Part shown: positions 11,446-23,664 of the stretch, piece by piece
Numbering within the stretch: the first letter of the stretch is position 1
Layout: the number at the start of each line of letters is the position of its first letter
From: Cristatella mucedo
Lineage: Eukaryota > Bryozoa > Phylactolaemata > Cristatellidae
Reading direction: 5' to 3'
Length of the DNA: 64,000 nt
Assembly: GCA_009760855.2 (NCBI GenBank)
Contig: WPIO01000107.1
Location: 623,001 to 687,000, forward strand
The notes under the pieces: model-generated
The model's database searches: none
The model's input: only the letters and a program-made list of their open reading frames with translations
Told to the model about the DNA's origin: nothing
Program-made: the position numbers and the translations under genes

Positions 11446-12841
11446 TATTGTAATTATTTCCAATCATAGAAATAGTAACATACATATAAATCAGCCATCA
11501 CCTTTTTAGTATAGCTTACTAGGTCGATGCATACTGTTTCAATAATCATGAGTTAGCTTCAAGACAATGGAGGCATCTGAAACCCAAGTTTTGCTAGGCC
11601 AGCAACCAATTTTTGCCCTTGGCAAGGTTTCACAGCGGATGCACTTTATTCGTACTCATTTCGTCGGATGGCTCACTTTAGCCACCTCAATTAGTATTCC
11701 ATCATCGTCAATATCACTGTGGACGCTTTTAGGTACGGTAAGCGCAGCAGGGAGTAGGCAGCTGACTTCAAATTAGCAATATTACTTAGGCTTTTCTAAG
11801 ACAACTCTACGCAAGTTTACCGACTATAGTTGAATTTGAGACAGCCGGAAAGCCATGTAGGCCACAGCAGGCGGGACTGGTCGCCGTGGTCTGAGTTCTC
11901 TTCTGGGAGTAACAATGTCAAATGGAGGTCACTGATGGACTCCTGAAGAAAGCAACGATCCCACCTCTGCTAATCACATTGGGCATTGTGAAATGTTTAG
12001 TTAATAATTGTAGCCTAGGAGTGAGTTCCTTTGAACCCTCTTCCGTAAGCTTGCTGAGGCAAACTTCTAATCTCTCTTCTTTTGGAGCTCCGAAAAATCT
12101 GTTGCTATCAATTACCTAAGAAGCTCACTGATAATGAGAAAACGGCTTGGAACAGCCTGCCCTCACTAGTACTTGACATCTTAGGTGATCAAAAGTGTAA
12201 TCGCTATCTAGAGCTTGTATGAATTATCAGGGATAATTACTGCGAACACAAGGCATCGCCGAACACACTTCAAATTCCGTAGCATCTATACTAATGTTAA
12301 TCATTTTGAGGATGACTCCTCAATGGAGTGAGGTCAGCACCGTCCAGATGGATTAACTGTAAGTTAATGTGATGTGTAAATCTCAAAATAAAATAAATGT
12401 ACTTCCAAAGCTTTGCCTGGTCAATTTTATATACCTTCGTTCAATTTAGAGGTCGTATTCATTCTTTATTGGTGAAATTACTACTTCACTAATATGCGAA
12501 TGAAAGATGCAAAATCAAAAGCTTTATCATAAAAATTAGACGAATTTCAGATTTATCCCTTTATTAGTTTCAGATAAAACTGTGTGCATAAAATTACTAT
12601 TTTTATTCTTTTATTGCACAAGAAGTTGTATTGCATTTTTAAAAGACTATATTTTGCACAAGCACAGTAGTACATTTACTATTCGAACACGGACGTTTCT
12701 TGAATAGTCATATATCTCGATATTTCTTCTTGCTACTCCTATAATTAATGGGGGATTGTTAAATTGCAAAATTTAGTGTTTTTGTATTGGACAGTTGATA
12801 ATTAAAGCACTCTAATTGAAAATTCTGTTTCTAAAATGTAA
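11446..12841. other. No recognised feature
   Basis: Frames at 11567-11776 and 11922-12119 have no recognisable product and lack clear splice contexts. The right part may be downstream of the minus-strand gene whose last exon is at 12955-13050. Confidence 0.45.
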
Positions 12842-12847
12842 TTTATT
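12842..12847 (-). promoter_or_regulatory. Candidate polyadenylation signal AATAAA
   Basis: On the minus strand AATAAA lies about 110 nt downstream of the TAA that ends the exon at 12955-13050. The spacing suits a short 3' UTR for that gene. The hexamer is common in AT-rich DNA, so the support is positional. Confidence 0.4.
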
Positions 12848-12954
12848 GGTGTTCAAAACCATTTTGGCAATCGCTCGTAGCCAAGATGAGAGCAATAACA
12901 AAATTTGTAACTGCAAACCATTTACATGTGTTGAACACTTTCAGCCAAGAGAGC

Positions 12955-13050
12955 TTACTTCTTCACATTTACATTACCACCCTGCAAGTGGGGCAAAATA
13001 TGGTCCCATGACTTGCATACGACAGTGCTGTCGTTGGGGTCTCTCTTCAC
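12955..13050 (-). CDS. Terminal coding exon of unrecognised gene
   Basis: The exon follows a strong acceptor (TTTCTCTTGCAG, then GTGAAGAG) and starts at a codon boundary, which matches the end phase of the exon at 13426-13526. It encodes VKRDPNDSTVVCKSWDHILP, continues HLQGGNVNVKK and ends with TAA, about 31 residues. The protein tail is hydrophilic and lysine-ended, with no membrane segment. A polyadenylation hexamer follows about 110 nt downstream. I do not recognise the family. The case for coding rests on splice signals, phase agreement and natural-looking composition rather than on homology. Confidence 0.55.
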   Translation of the reverse strand: MKRDPNDSTVVCKSWDHILPHLQGGNVNVKK

Positions 13051-13425
13051 CTGCAAGAGAAAGATGAAAATGAATAAAACTCCTTCAAATTTGAGAGGCA
13101 AGACATGCAAAATTTCACATGCATAGCAAAGTCTAATTTAGATCGAGACGGCAGTAAAAATTGCCATGCGATACATTGACGCAGGAAACTACAAGAAATC
13201 CGTTACCTAACCAATATTATGACCTGAATTAATAGAAAGTATTTAAAAGGTATCGACTAAATATTTTTATTTCAACTGCTATCAGTCGGAGGTGACACTC
13301 CAATAAAAAGTAGGTGAGAAAATACTGTTGGTTGCTATACTGTATCATCATGAGAACTCATATCCATATCCATTAGCATGCTACTTAAAATTGCGTCACA
13401 TAAGCAGGTCAGCCGATTTACTTAC

Positions 13426-13526
13426 GATTGGATGTAAGTACTTCTCTTCCCATTTCGGATCAAAGACTTCTTTTTCGCCTTGACCGTTGTCCTGCGTTTT
13501 GCTAATAATTGAAGGTCCAGGAATAC
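13426..13526 (-). CDS. Internal coding exon of the same unrecognised gene
   Basis: A 101-nt exon lies between an acceptor (CTGATTCATACAG) and a consensus donor (AATC, then GTAAGT). It begins with two bases of a split codon and ends on a codon boundary. It encodes IPGPSIISKTQDNGQGEKEV followed by FDPKWEEKYLHPI. Joined to the next exon across a 375-nt intron the frame stays open to the stop, giving a C-terminal region of about 64 residues. The preceding exon must end one base into a codon. I did not find it with confidence. A weak candidate start exon is at 17794-17811. Confidence 0.55.
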
Positions 13527-13530
13527 CTGT

Positions 13531-14190
13531 ATGAATCAGATACAATTTTATTTGCATCACTATCTCATTTGCACGGATTTACCTGTAAATCTTTTACGGA
13601 TTCACTTTTGCACGCAACGCAATGCGCTCTTATTCGTAATTGTAAATATTGTGAAATGGTATTCATTAGAATCCTATAAAACAGCTTTGCACATGCAAAC
13701 ATTAGCTATAAAACAGTTGTTAACCATAACAAGGCTCTTACTATTACTTGCCGCAGCAAACTTGTACTAGTAGAAGATTAACTTAAGGATATGCAATGAA
13801 TATATAGATGTAATATCACTGAACGACGGTTTTTGATAGGGAATTGTAAATCTTTAAAAAATTAACGCTGATCGCTGCGCACTTGACTTTAGCTCCCCTG
13901 TGCTATCTAACTGCGGGGCTCATTTATTTTTTGAGGTTCATATCTGGCCGTGCTCTAACCTATTTTGGGGAATTATTTAAGCAGATGGATCAATATTCTA
14001 TGCATGTTAGAGTTTTGTGAATCAGCAAGCGGTAGCCCCTACAAATTGTGAATCGAGCTTCCGGCTGTGTGTTTTCAATATTACAAAAAATTAATTTTCA
14101 ATTGCATTTTCCAATTATCTCTGTATTGTTATTAATCACTACTGATAAATTGTATCCAAAGTCACTTAAATAAATTTTCACTATATATAT
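13531..14190. other. No recognised feature; probable intron of the minus-strand gene
   Basis: The stretch lies upstream of the exon at 13426-13526 in gene orientation. The only long frame (13531-13770, plus) has no recognisable product. Confidence 0.4.
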
Positions 14191-14192
14191 TT

Positions 14193-14315
14193 AGGTGCGT
14201 GTGTGTGTGTATGTGTGCGTGTGTGTGTGTTTGTATGTGTGTTTGTATGTGTGCGTGTGCGTGTGCGTGCGTGTGTGCGTGCGTGTGTGCGTGTGTGTGT
14301 GTGTGTGTGTGTTTG

Positions 14316-14363
<48 letters not shown>
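14193..14363. repeat. (TG)n microsatellite
   Basis: About 170 bp of GT/TG dinucleotides with interruptions (GTAT, GTGC, TTTG, GCCTG). The left half is impure and the last 40 or so bases are pure. The frames read through it on both strands are artefacts. Confidence 0.95.
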
Positions 14364-14364
<1 letters not shown>

Positions 14365-14499
14365 ATTCTGCCTGCTACTACTAAGTGGGTTGAGTTTTCA
14401 GCATGCAGCTTCAACACGCCGGGCTACCTGATTTCCAATGCGTGGTGCCTTGCCTTGTCTGATCGCTAGATTGTATTGCTAAAATTGGGCTAATTTTAA

Positions 14500-15225
14500 C
14501 AGGGATACAGTTAAAGTGTTCATGCATGTGTGACATCCGGTCTTGACTTCTGTAACTCACTGCTTGCTCTTCTACAGGCCTGTACAATCAGACTCTAATA
14601 GCTGGTGCAAAACTCTGCAGCTACTCTTGTCTTTCGTGAGCATCACAATTGCCACCTCCCACCACTTTTAGCTGACCTGCAGTGGCTCTACGTTAAGCAC
14701 AACGACGACGTCTATGTTTTATCACTAGCTTTTAATTCCCTTCATTCTTTGGCTCCAGCCTAACTATAAGATCTACTCCCGCACCTGGCTAACCATCGTA
14801 CTAGCCCTTTCCGGAGTTCAGTCTTTTACCTTCACCTCTTACGAACCTAAAATTCTATGCGGACAGTGCCTTTAGTTAGTATGATCCCAAAGCCTGGGAC
14901 TCACTTCCGAATTGCATCACGACATCCCTAGAGTTTTCCATATTTAAAAAAGCTGCACACTCCTCTATTTATTAAAGCGTAGGTTGGGTCAATGTGAAAC
15001 GTCCTGTGTGTGCTTATGGGTCCTGAAACTGTGCATACGGCTACTAACCGTATTTACGTGCTGACCCAGCGCATGTCACTTGTAATCATGTTATGCTTGT
15101 AGTCATTCATCATACAACCACTGACCATTTGATCGCAATTCATAGGATGCAAATGTAAAGTACCTAGAAAGAGGTTGGGTTATCAGAGGGGGCTATAACA
15201 AATGTAAGACCACTATTACTTCAAC
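14500..15225 (+). mobile_element. Degenerate L2-A copy
   Basis: The sequence follows the L2-A 3' half at nucleotide level (TGACATCCGGTCTTGACTTC, GCTGGTGCAAAACTCTGCAG, CCAAAGCCTGGGACTCACTT) with many indels and stops, to a diverged terminal hairpin near 15160-15205. No open protein remains. Confidence 0.85.
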
Positions 15226-15439
15226 CACTTAGGGCTTTTTGCAAGAGATTAAGAGTTCTACTCTGACTGCGACTGTGTCCTCAAACCATATATCTTGAAA
15301 AAGCGAAATTAAAATGAATATTGAATAACAACTCTAACGGTAATTTTTACAATATTTTTTCAAAGTGCCTCCAGAGAGTCAAATATTTTTCCTATGCTGT
15401 TTACAAACACTGTAAATAAAGCACTACCAAATTATTAGT

Positions 15440-16168
15440 AGTAATATCCGCAAGCAGCAGGCACAATGTAGGCAGGCAGACGCACACAAAGGACGATTAG
15501 CTGTTAAACGTTTCCTTTTAAATGTCAACATGTCAAGGGACGTTTTGGCCTGCGTAGGTAATGACTACCGGACTTTTAGAACATAAGAACTGAAGGCATG
15601 ATCTGCAAGCGATTTGAGGTCCGTTGGAAGTACGACTGCACGATTCGAGTCGGAACAGTGCATGACACGATTTCTGGCTTGATGGGAGAGTAGTTCTGAT
15701 AGGTAGGCTTGAGATAGAGAATAATTGAGCCTTAAAGTTTGCGACGAAACCTTTTAGTCGACAAGCTGCGTTTTTTAAAAGCCAGTGCAGATTGGCGAGA
15801 TGTGGTGTGGTGTGGTGTGTTAACTTCCGTGCTCACAATAGACGAGGATGGCAGCGATTGTGTGCACCAACCAATGTAAGAGCTTGACTCCACACCCCCT
15901 CCCGTAGACCAGCAAGCAGTGAGATACATAATTCGGGACGGAATGTCACAAATGCGTGTATCAGTTTCGATGCAGTGTCTCTGTCTAATCGATTCCAAAT
16001 CTCAGCAATGTTAGGCACGTGAAAGAATGCAGACTTTACAGTGGAGCTAATGCATAAGTCTAATGAAAAGTCACTTTGAAACAAGACACTTTCATTGCGT
16101 AAAAATTCATCAGGAGATATGAGGGCAGAGCCGATTTGGAGTCGTAGGTTTTCTGATCTCGGAATCAT
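15440..16168 (-). mobile_element. L2-C copy, 5'-truncated
   Basis: This third L2 lineage differs from L2-A in its 3' UTR, which has the CCGCAAGCAGCAGGC signature near 15450 shared with 49160 and 57905. The minus-strand frame at 15833-16168 reads LRLQIGSALISPDEFLRNES, SDFSLDLCISSTVKSAFFHV, NIAEIWNRLDRDTASKLIHA and FVTFRPELCISLLAGL, the same block order as L2-A with many replacements. Frameshifts separate it from the downstream C-terminus. Confidence 0.8.
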
Positions 16169-16317
16169 ACTAGTTTTTTTCGTAACTATTAAATTTTATT
16201 TTACAGTCGTTTGACTTAACAAGGTTTTCTGCCATTAATAATTAAATGTCTTTAATTTATACACTTAGGGTGTGTACATAGTTTGCCGTGCTCGAGGGCT
16301 GGGATGATTTAAAAGCA

Positions 16318-16395
16318 AATTTTTAAAATTTTAATTTTTAATTTTTAATTTTTAAAATTTTTAATTTTTAATTTTAATTTCAATTTTTAAAAGCA
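16318..16395. repeat. TTTTAA-rich simple repeat
   Basis: Repeated AATTTTTAATTTTTAAAATT units form about 75 bp of low-complexity AT sequence with strong self-complementarity. Confidence 0.85.
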
Positions 16396-16439
16396 AAGGT
16401 ACGACGAAGTGTCATTTGCACGGAAGCGAAAGCCTGGGG

Positions 16440-16525
16440 TTATGGTTGGTGATCACATCGGAAAGAGGGAGAGTATAAACTGAAAAAGAATACCAACCCT
16501 TGAGGTACACCACCTTACATCAGTT
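16440..16525 (-). mobile_element. L2 RT fragment, distal half of a split element
   Basis: The minus strand corresponds to the region after the GVPQGSVLGP motif of L2-A (compare 27210-27290: AAAGAGGGAGAGTATAAAC, CCCTGAGATACCCCA). It is the continuation of the RT piece at 16815-17060, from which it is separated by an L2-A 3' end in the opposite orientation. Confidence 0.65.
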
Positions 16526-16534
16526 GTCCTTGTG

Positions 16535-16795
16535 ATATCCCTGTGATTCGTCCTTCATGTGCTTATGCATGCTGACACTGTGCATGCTGCCGCTAACCAA
16601 ATTTGCATGCTAACCCTGTGCATGCCACCCCTAACCATGTTATTCATTTTGTTTGTTTATCAAGCATGATATTACTCACCGTTCAATTGCATTTCCCTTT
16701 ACAGCAAATGTAAAGCGCCTAGAGAGAGATTGAGTTCACTGAGGACGCTTTATCAAGTGCATTATTGTTATTTTTATTATTATGATCTTTGTTGG
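16535..16795 (+). mobile_element. L2-A 3' UTR insertion inside an older L2
   Basis: It contains only the L2-A 3' UTR: CTGTGATTCGTCCTTCATGT, repeated GCATGCTG motifs, the hairpin (GTAAAGCGCC...GGACGCTTTATC) and the ATT tail. It lies between two minus-strand RT pieces whose order is that of one element, so it is a nested insertion. Confidence 0.85.
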
Positions 16796-16814
16796 TCACG
16801 TAAATACTCTATAG

Positions 16815-17060
16815 TTTCTTCCTGGGATGGCGCCTAAACCGCTGCAATGCACTGTCAGTGATGCAGGGCGAGATGTGAAACCCTCTAGAAGGACTTCGTG
16901 ATCAACGATATTAATCGCTGCCGAACCGTCAAGCAGAACAGGAAGAGACTTTAACCAAGTCTGCCTTCACAGACGACGAAACCCTTGGCTAAAGCATTAA
17001 CCATCGCACGTCACCTCTTAACTATCATAACTAGTGTCGCTGTTCGAGCATTGCATTGCA
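16815..17060 (-). mobile_element. L2 RT palm fragment, proximal half of a split element
   Basis: The minus strand near 16950-16830 reads LLDGSAAINIVDHEVLLEGF and then ITDSALQRFRR. This is a decayed form of the palm motif A block (LLDLSAAFDTVDHKVLLERL and ALQWFRSYL in L2-A). The first catalytic Asp region is changed. The rest of the fragment is too diverged to place. Confidence 0.7.
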
Positions 17061-18094
17061 ACAGCTAGAGCCCTCATTAGTGCTATACATCCAATGAGGA
17101 CCTGAACGTTTTGGCACGGACATCCAAGAAGGATGAGTAGACCCATGTATGGCACATCCACTAATCATTGCTGTGATTTGTGCATCGAGCCAATACTTTT
17201 GAACTTTGGCACTCAGCCTAAAATTGCAGGATCCCAGAGCAATCGGAGAAGACCGGAGGACAGCAAATAAGGCAGCAGGGGATAGAGATCGACAATCGAA
17301 GACGTAGGTAGGTGTCCTAGGATCTTTTTGAAAAGCATCTGATAGTTCATAAAACTGCAGTCAGTGGTTAAACTAGATTTGAATTATTGGCTTCACATTA
17401 AGGGTGTTGACGACAAAGCTCGACCATGGAGTGCTGAGGTCTACATGGGAAATGCAAATTTCAAGGTGATAAATGCTTCTCCTCAAATTCATAGATGTCT
17501 ATCTCAAATAAATAGGTGCCAAAGTTCAACGAGCAAAAGACGCTTGTTCCGGAAAATAACTGTCGATTTTTTAAAGAGTGTTTTGCAAGTTCAAAAGATA
17601 AAAGTTACACATCCTCTTAGAAAACTTTTTTAAGTCTGAACTGCGAGTGATAGTTCCTCTCATGTACATATTCTCATCTGTGAGTTTTTAATGCCGAAAT
17701 AAACAAAATTTGGTTACTTAAATGCACTGGCTAGCAACTAGCGTGCGTTTGAATCACAAATCGATTGCTAGTTTAATTTTGCAATTAGCTTACCAGGTAG
17801 CCAGTAGCCATCTTTTGACATCTTAAAGATACTACAAAAGAATTGACAATGTTCGGTACAAGAATTCATAGCACAACAAATTTACGAGGAGCTTCCTAAA
17901 CAACACATTCTAACACCGTAAAATATGTATCATTGGTAAAAGGCACATCCTAAGCAAACACGAATCTTAAGCATCCCGTAAGCAAACAATGTAACTCAAA
18001 TGTACTAGCCATCTATTGTTACAAATTATTGGTGTATGTTGGCAATGCCACTGGAAGCTCAGCATTTTTTGAGGTTTTAGTCGGAAAAAACGAT
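17061..18094. other. Mostly unrecognised; weak start-exon candidate inside
   Basis: Minus-strand 17811-17794 reads ATGGCTACTGGCTACCTG followed by GTAAGC, an initiator in an AAAAGATGG context with a consensus donor. It could be the first coding exon (MATGYL) of the gene ending at 12955. Its phase does not join 13426-13526 directly, so at least one more exon would be needed. The plus-strand frame at 17364-17633 has no recognisable product. Confidence 0.2.
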
Positions 18095-19105
18095 GCTCGA
18101 ACTACGGAAAATTTTCTAAAACTAAACGATGATAAAACTAACTTACTAGTTATGCAAAAACCCTTTGGGATTCACAAATTGGAAAGGCTGACGCTCGAAA
18201 TTAGCTCTGCCAGCATATCTTCTGTTAGATCAGCTCAAAATCTAGGTGTCATATTCCAATGCGACCTCTCGTTAGACGGTCATGTCAGCTCCACAGTCAA
18301 ATCTGCCTATTTTCAGCTTCATGACATTGCTAAATAAGGCTTGTTTGAATAAGGATACCACGTCCAAGTTGGTCCATGCATTTGTGACATCCCGTCTCGA
18401 CTTCTGCAACTCACTGCTTACTGGCCTACCGGCATGTGCGATCAGGCGATTGCAGCTGGTGCAAAACTGTGCAGCTAGGCTTGTCTGTCGTGAGCGTCGC
18501 AGTTGCCACATTACTCCACTTCTCGCCGACCTGCACTGGCTACCAGTCAAGCAACGGATTGACTTCAAGATTTTGTCGCTCACTTTTAGGTCACTTCATT
18601 CTTTGGCTCCAGCCAACCTCTCAGATATACTCCCCCATCAGGCCAAGCATCGTAACACCCGCTTTTCGGAATCCAACAGCCTACCAATACCTCGGACAAA
18701 CCTCAAATCTTTTGGAGATCATGCATTTGGTTGGTATGCTCCCAAAGCCTGGAACTCTCTCCCGACCTGTGTCAGAACATCCCCTGACCTGACCACAATT
18801 AAAAAGAACTTAAAAACACACCTATTTAGGACAGCATTTAGTGGGTCCGTGTTGTTCGTCCTTCATGTGCTTATGCGTGCTGACACTGTGCATGCTGCCA
18901 CAAACCACATTTGCATGCTGACCCTGTGCATGTCACCCCTAACCATGTTATTCATTTTGTTTGTTTATCAAGCATGATATTACTAACCATTCAATTGCAT
19001 TTCCCGTAGCAGCAAATGTAAAGCGCCTAGAGAGAGATTGAGTTCTGTGAGGGCACTTTATCAAGTGCATTATTATTGTTATTATTATTATTATTATTAT
19101 TCCGA
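18095..19105 (+). mobile_element. L2-A copy, 5'-truncated, nearly intact C-terminal frame
   Basis: It starts in the block after the RT catalytic box ([18 protein letters not shown]) and runs to the hairpin and a long ATT tail. The frame at 18282-18977 covers STVKSAYFQ-type sequence through TSRLDFCNSLLTGLP, LQLVQNCAARLVCRERRSC, FSESNSLPIPRTNLKSFGDH and KTHLFRTAFSGS. It then reads on past the usual stop because TGA after SGSL is lost (GTGGGTCCGTGTTG). A frameshift near 18338 breaks it from the upstream part. It is one of the younger-looking copies. Confidence 0.92.
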
Positions 19106-21079
19106 GTCATGGATTCGAACATGTCTCACCATTCTAATATTTAGCGTTTGTTTTTGTATGAAAAACTCGTCCAACATCCTTAAAGTGTAATAGTGATCTT
19201 GGACGATGCTAACCAAGATCATAACGGTCGGTTAAATTGTCGTTAAATGCTCAGTCTAATTATGTAACAGCTGCTATATCGATGATTTCATTACAGACTC
19301 TGCCGTACCTCGCACAATTTTCCTGCAGCTGGTTAAGAAGGCGCATGCTTAAGAGTACATGCAGTGGCGTATTTACTTTGCCGTCGGCCATCGATCTGTA
19401 ATAGACAAAAAACAATCATTAAAAATAACTATGCTCAATTCATTCATCTCATACGGATGCCGTATTGCAGTGTCTTAGAGCCATAGAGAGGCTCAGCAAA
19501 ACTCGGGTGTTAGCCACACACTTTAAGAGCCCCTAATTACGCTTGGAAATGATTGATCGTGATGGTAATTATACATGTACAACAATATTTTACAATAAGA
19601 TTCAACTTTTCACAAGAGATGACCTCGTAAGGTACTATTTATTGACTTATATTGAATTTTTGGCTGACTGAACTGAAATTCGATAGTAAAAACTGGTTTG
19701 GGTTTTCAAGATATTGAGTCAAACAAACGTAATAAGTCCGCTGTAAGGAGATATCTTTAACAGCCTTAAAAGAGGTGCTAGCACTGCTTCCACAGTCCTG
19801 GTGTCTTCCCAGTAGATTCCTAGTGGTTTTCGAGCGGCTTCCTAGAGGCTCGCGGGGCCTCACGTGATCCTTAACAATGACCGAGAGGTAGCCCGCTGAG
19901 CTAGCTCCAGAGGTTAATAGCTGATCAAAAGGAGCAATCATATAATCGCTGCCTCATCTCCTTGAGGAGCTACAAAGGTCATTTCGTTTGTGATCTTCAG
20001 ACTTTTCTTGGGTCAGCGTAAATTTAACGTGGACTGTGCTTAGGCTTTCAACGACTGGATACTTTGAATGCACTAGCTTGGGAATGTCAAATACGATCTA
20101 TGTAATATAACGTGTGTTTCTAGTAAGTTGGCTATGATTGTTAAATTTTATTAGAAGCTCAATGTGGTTGGGAGGAATTTGTGCAGAGGATGACTGCCAA
20201 CCAAAGCCGAGACTCAAGCATTTTCATTTTGAAGCCGTGTGGCTTATACTTTACTAATAGCTCGTTGGATGCATTTCACCTTGATGGTGGTGCATTAGGA
20301 GCTAACGATCGGGCGTGCTCCCATGACTAATAGTTTGCATTTACTGGAAGTAAAATCTATCGCAAGTGGGAACCAAGTATTGTGGACAGAAGTTGATTAA
20401 ATTTAATTTTAATTCAATTTAATTTAAACGCTTTGCAGGTTAACTCCTGCTTTATTCTTTATCTGGCCTGTTCCCTAAGTGTAAAAGCAGTTGATCTTAG
20501 CAATCTTTCAAGTAAAAAGGAATTCTCTGGACCTTTGCTCAGTAAGGGAGTGAGTTCCAACTTCACGTTCATTGTAATGTAACAAATATGATGCTAACCC
20601 CAGTAGCTCCATTTTATTCCAGAAGTCATTATAGATAACTATTACGGCAGGACCTAATGAGGAGCTCGTCCACGGTTAGAATATTCATCAGCAAGCTTAG
20701 CATAGTCAAGTCTAGAAACATCGTCAAGTACTCATTACTATATCCGATAACATTATCATGAACCTACATTAACAAGTGGTTGAATCTCTGCAGTCCCCTT
20801 TGTGACCGATAAGCAAATTGTAGTGCTATTGCAGAGCTACTAACACAAGCTCGGCGGCCTGCATTAACTTATTATTACTCGCCGGGCTGCTCAACCTTAA
20901 ATGCAGGAGGTAGGTCAAGTGCGAAGAGGCCACGTGTTCTACAGGCTGGGCAAGTATATTAAAACTAAATACTGTCTACAACAATCAGATGTTGCGAAAA
21001 ACTAAGAACCGTCAAATTAATGTAGGGAGCTAGCACCGGTCGCTATGTGCAGACCGGGCTTGCTTGCTGCACCTCTTAT
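19106..21079. other. No gene recognised; one tRNA A-box-like site
   Basis: On the minus strand near 19910-19890 TAGCTCAGCGGGCTACC matches the tRNA A box, but no convincing B box follows. A (TTTAA)-rich patch lies near 20395-20430. The frame at 19639-19941 (minus) spans the A-box-like site and has no recognisable product. Confidence 0.4.
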
Positions 21080-21280
21080 TTCGTACCAGAGGCATACTGA
21101 GACCTTTCGGTTCCAAGGAAAAAGCTACAAATAGAGCTCCCTTTATCAAAATTTACTGCAAAATAGCTTTACCACAGACGAAATGTAATAAACGTGCTAT
21201 CAGGCATATCGAGTCGAGAAAGTTTTATAACCTGTAATCAAGGTGCAAGGCAGCTCTCGCAGCCTTAATTTGGATTAATG

Positions 21281-21538
21281 TCACTGTCCTTGAACGTGGC
21301 ATTTGAAAGGCAAAGTTTTGAGTGTTTCTTTTTCTGTTCTTAGCCAGGCCAAATCAAAAAGTCGATCTTGCCCCACCGATGCTCTTAGATAAGATAGGGA
21401 TATCTTCAGCTTGCTTAAGGAGCGTTCGCAACTGGCAACTGATGCAGATATAATGAGGATAACTTCCAAGGTAACTCTTAAATTTGAAAACCTATTTCCT
21501 CCGTAACTAGCGACGAAAGACATTAGCTTCAGCTGCAT
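21281..21538 (-). pseudogene. hAT transposase C-terminal dimerisation domain
   Basis: The frame encodes FSNLRVTLEVILIISASVAS, CERSLSKLKISLSYLRASVG and QDRLFDLAWLRTEKE. This matches the hAT C-terminal dimerisation domain (Dimer_Tnp_hAT) as seen in ZMYM- and THAP-like domesticated and mobile copies (NLR.AL..LLT.PVSVAS.ERSFSKLKLIK.YLRS.M.Q.RL). Family proteins excise and insert the element as dimers. Only this domain remains: the catalytic core and zinc-finger regions are not visible upstream. Confidence 0.85.
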
Positions 21539-21999
21539 CTTTGGTGAAATGTGGCAAGAAGCATTTAACAGTCACATATTTCCCTGCACAGGTCTGTGCC
21601 GTCAACGTCTGGACAATTTAAGCCTCCACGATCTAGACATTGCAGGCGGATTTCAGAATGGTCAAGTGTCTTCAAAAGCTACTCAAAGTACCGGAACCTT
21701 GCCCCTTTTCATACAGTACGACGCTTAGCCTAGCGGGGAAGTAGATCTGGTAGTTAGGCTGGTCCAGTTCCCTAAGCGGTGCAACCCTCTCACTAGTTTG
21801 GTTCCAACGCAACACGTGCAACACCTGGGCAGAGACCTGAAGCTAGCAATACGCCAACGATATAAAAAAAACAGCACTTGATGGTCTTCTCTAAGCACTA
21901 GCAACAAAACCACATTAGTAAAAGCACACTATTGGCCTGCATTTTACTGCTCACGCACACGCGCGCGCGCACAGGTCGCTTCCAGCCGACTGGCTAGCA

Positions 22000-22620
22000 G
22001 GCTTACAGCAGCTCACGCTTCGCTCTAAACTCGCCGACCGGCAGACCATTGCGTAAGGTAAGCAAATACGGTCCAAAAATGAGCCCCATATATAGTAGCC
22101 ACGTCAGAAGACACAGTAATCGCTACGCCAAATGCAGCTCGTAAGCCTCGGCTTATTGCGGCTATCTCGGAAGCGCTCCAATTCAGCGGCGAAGCTCCTA
22201 GTTTTTAATCGCTGCTCAGATGTCAAGCTCGCAGTTTACAATCGTGAGACGCTGCGCTAGCAGCACTTCGCGGACTGGATAACTTTGGCGCGAGCGAGCG
22301 ACGGGCTGGCGCGGCCACCAGCTACGCCGAGCTAGCGTAGTCTAATGCAGCGTCGGTGCTCAGCCCAGGCACGGCGAGCCTGGCGCGGCTAGGCTCGCCC
22401 TAGCCGCGACGCAGTCAGCCCGCGGCAGGCGGGAAGAGGCGAGCGGACGAGGAGGGCAGTCGGAACGCGGGCGGCGGAGGGCTGACAATACCGTGTGCCT
22501 GTTGCGCCGCGAGAGCAGCCGAAAGCACGGCGGCTGAAGCCCACTCGGTGTTTCCGTATCATCGCGCTCGTGCCGCCTTGGCGCAAAGCTACAGCTCGTT
22601 TTAAGTCAGTAGACATGCTT
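22000..22620. promoter_or_regulatory. GC-rich, CpG-rich island
   Basis: Against an AT-rich background this stretch is strongly GC-rich with many CG dinucleotides (GGCGCGAGCGAGCGACGGG, GCGGGCGGCGGAGGG). A minus-strand frame (22389-22616, 75 codons) has arginine-rich composition typical of GC-rich DNA rather than of a recognised protein. It may be a promoter or first exon, or a GC-rich part of a transposon, since hAT-like pieces lie on both sides. Confidence 0.4.
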
Positions 22621-22689
22621 AACTAAATCAGCTAGCAATAGTTGAGTCCGTTGAAACGAGGACTTGCTCGAAATATAAATTGGTATTCT

Positions 22690-22805
22690 CACATGAAAAT
22701 TTTTTTTTTTAAATATATGCACAATCCATTTTTTTTGGCGCGCTCCTCGGCCTTAGCACTGGGGGACATTTGCCCCCAACTCGCCCCCTTGCTACGTCTT
22801 TGATT
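22690..22805 (-). mobile_element. Possible hAT 5' terminus
   Basis: On the minus strand the segment begins CAAAGACGTAGCAAGGGGGC and continues GTTGGGGGCAAATGTCCCCC, which resembles many hAT ends. A related 3' end may be near 21083 (AAAGGTCTCAGTATGCCTCTG, similar to 40625-40645). If so the hAT element spans about 21080-22805. I see no matching 8-bp target duplication, so this is tentative. Confidence 0.3.
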
Positions 22806-22814
22806 TGAGCATCT

Positions 22815-23636
<822 letters not shown>

Positions 23637-23664
23637 CTCTCTCTCTTTTTATATATCTCATATA

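Noticed and set aside
14195-14469. Cys/Val-rich and His/Thr-rich frames
   Set aside because: They are translations of the TG microsatellite on both strands.
18272-18583. Recurrent antisense frames beginning LTGSQCRSARSGVMWQLRRS
   Set aside because: They recur at every L2-A copy because they are the reverse strand of its conserved C-terminal block, not a separate gene.
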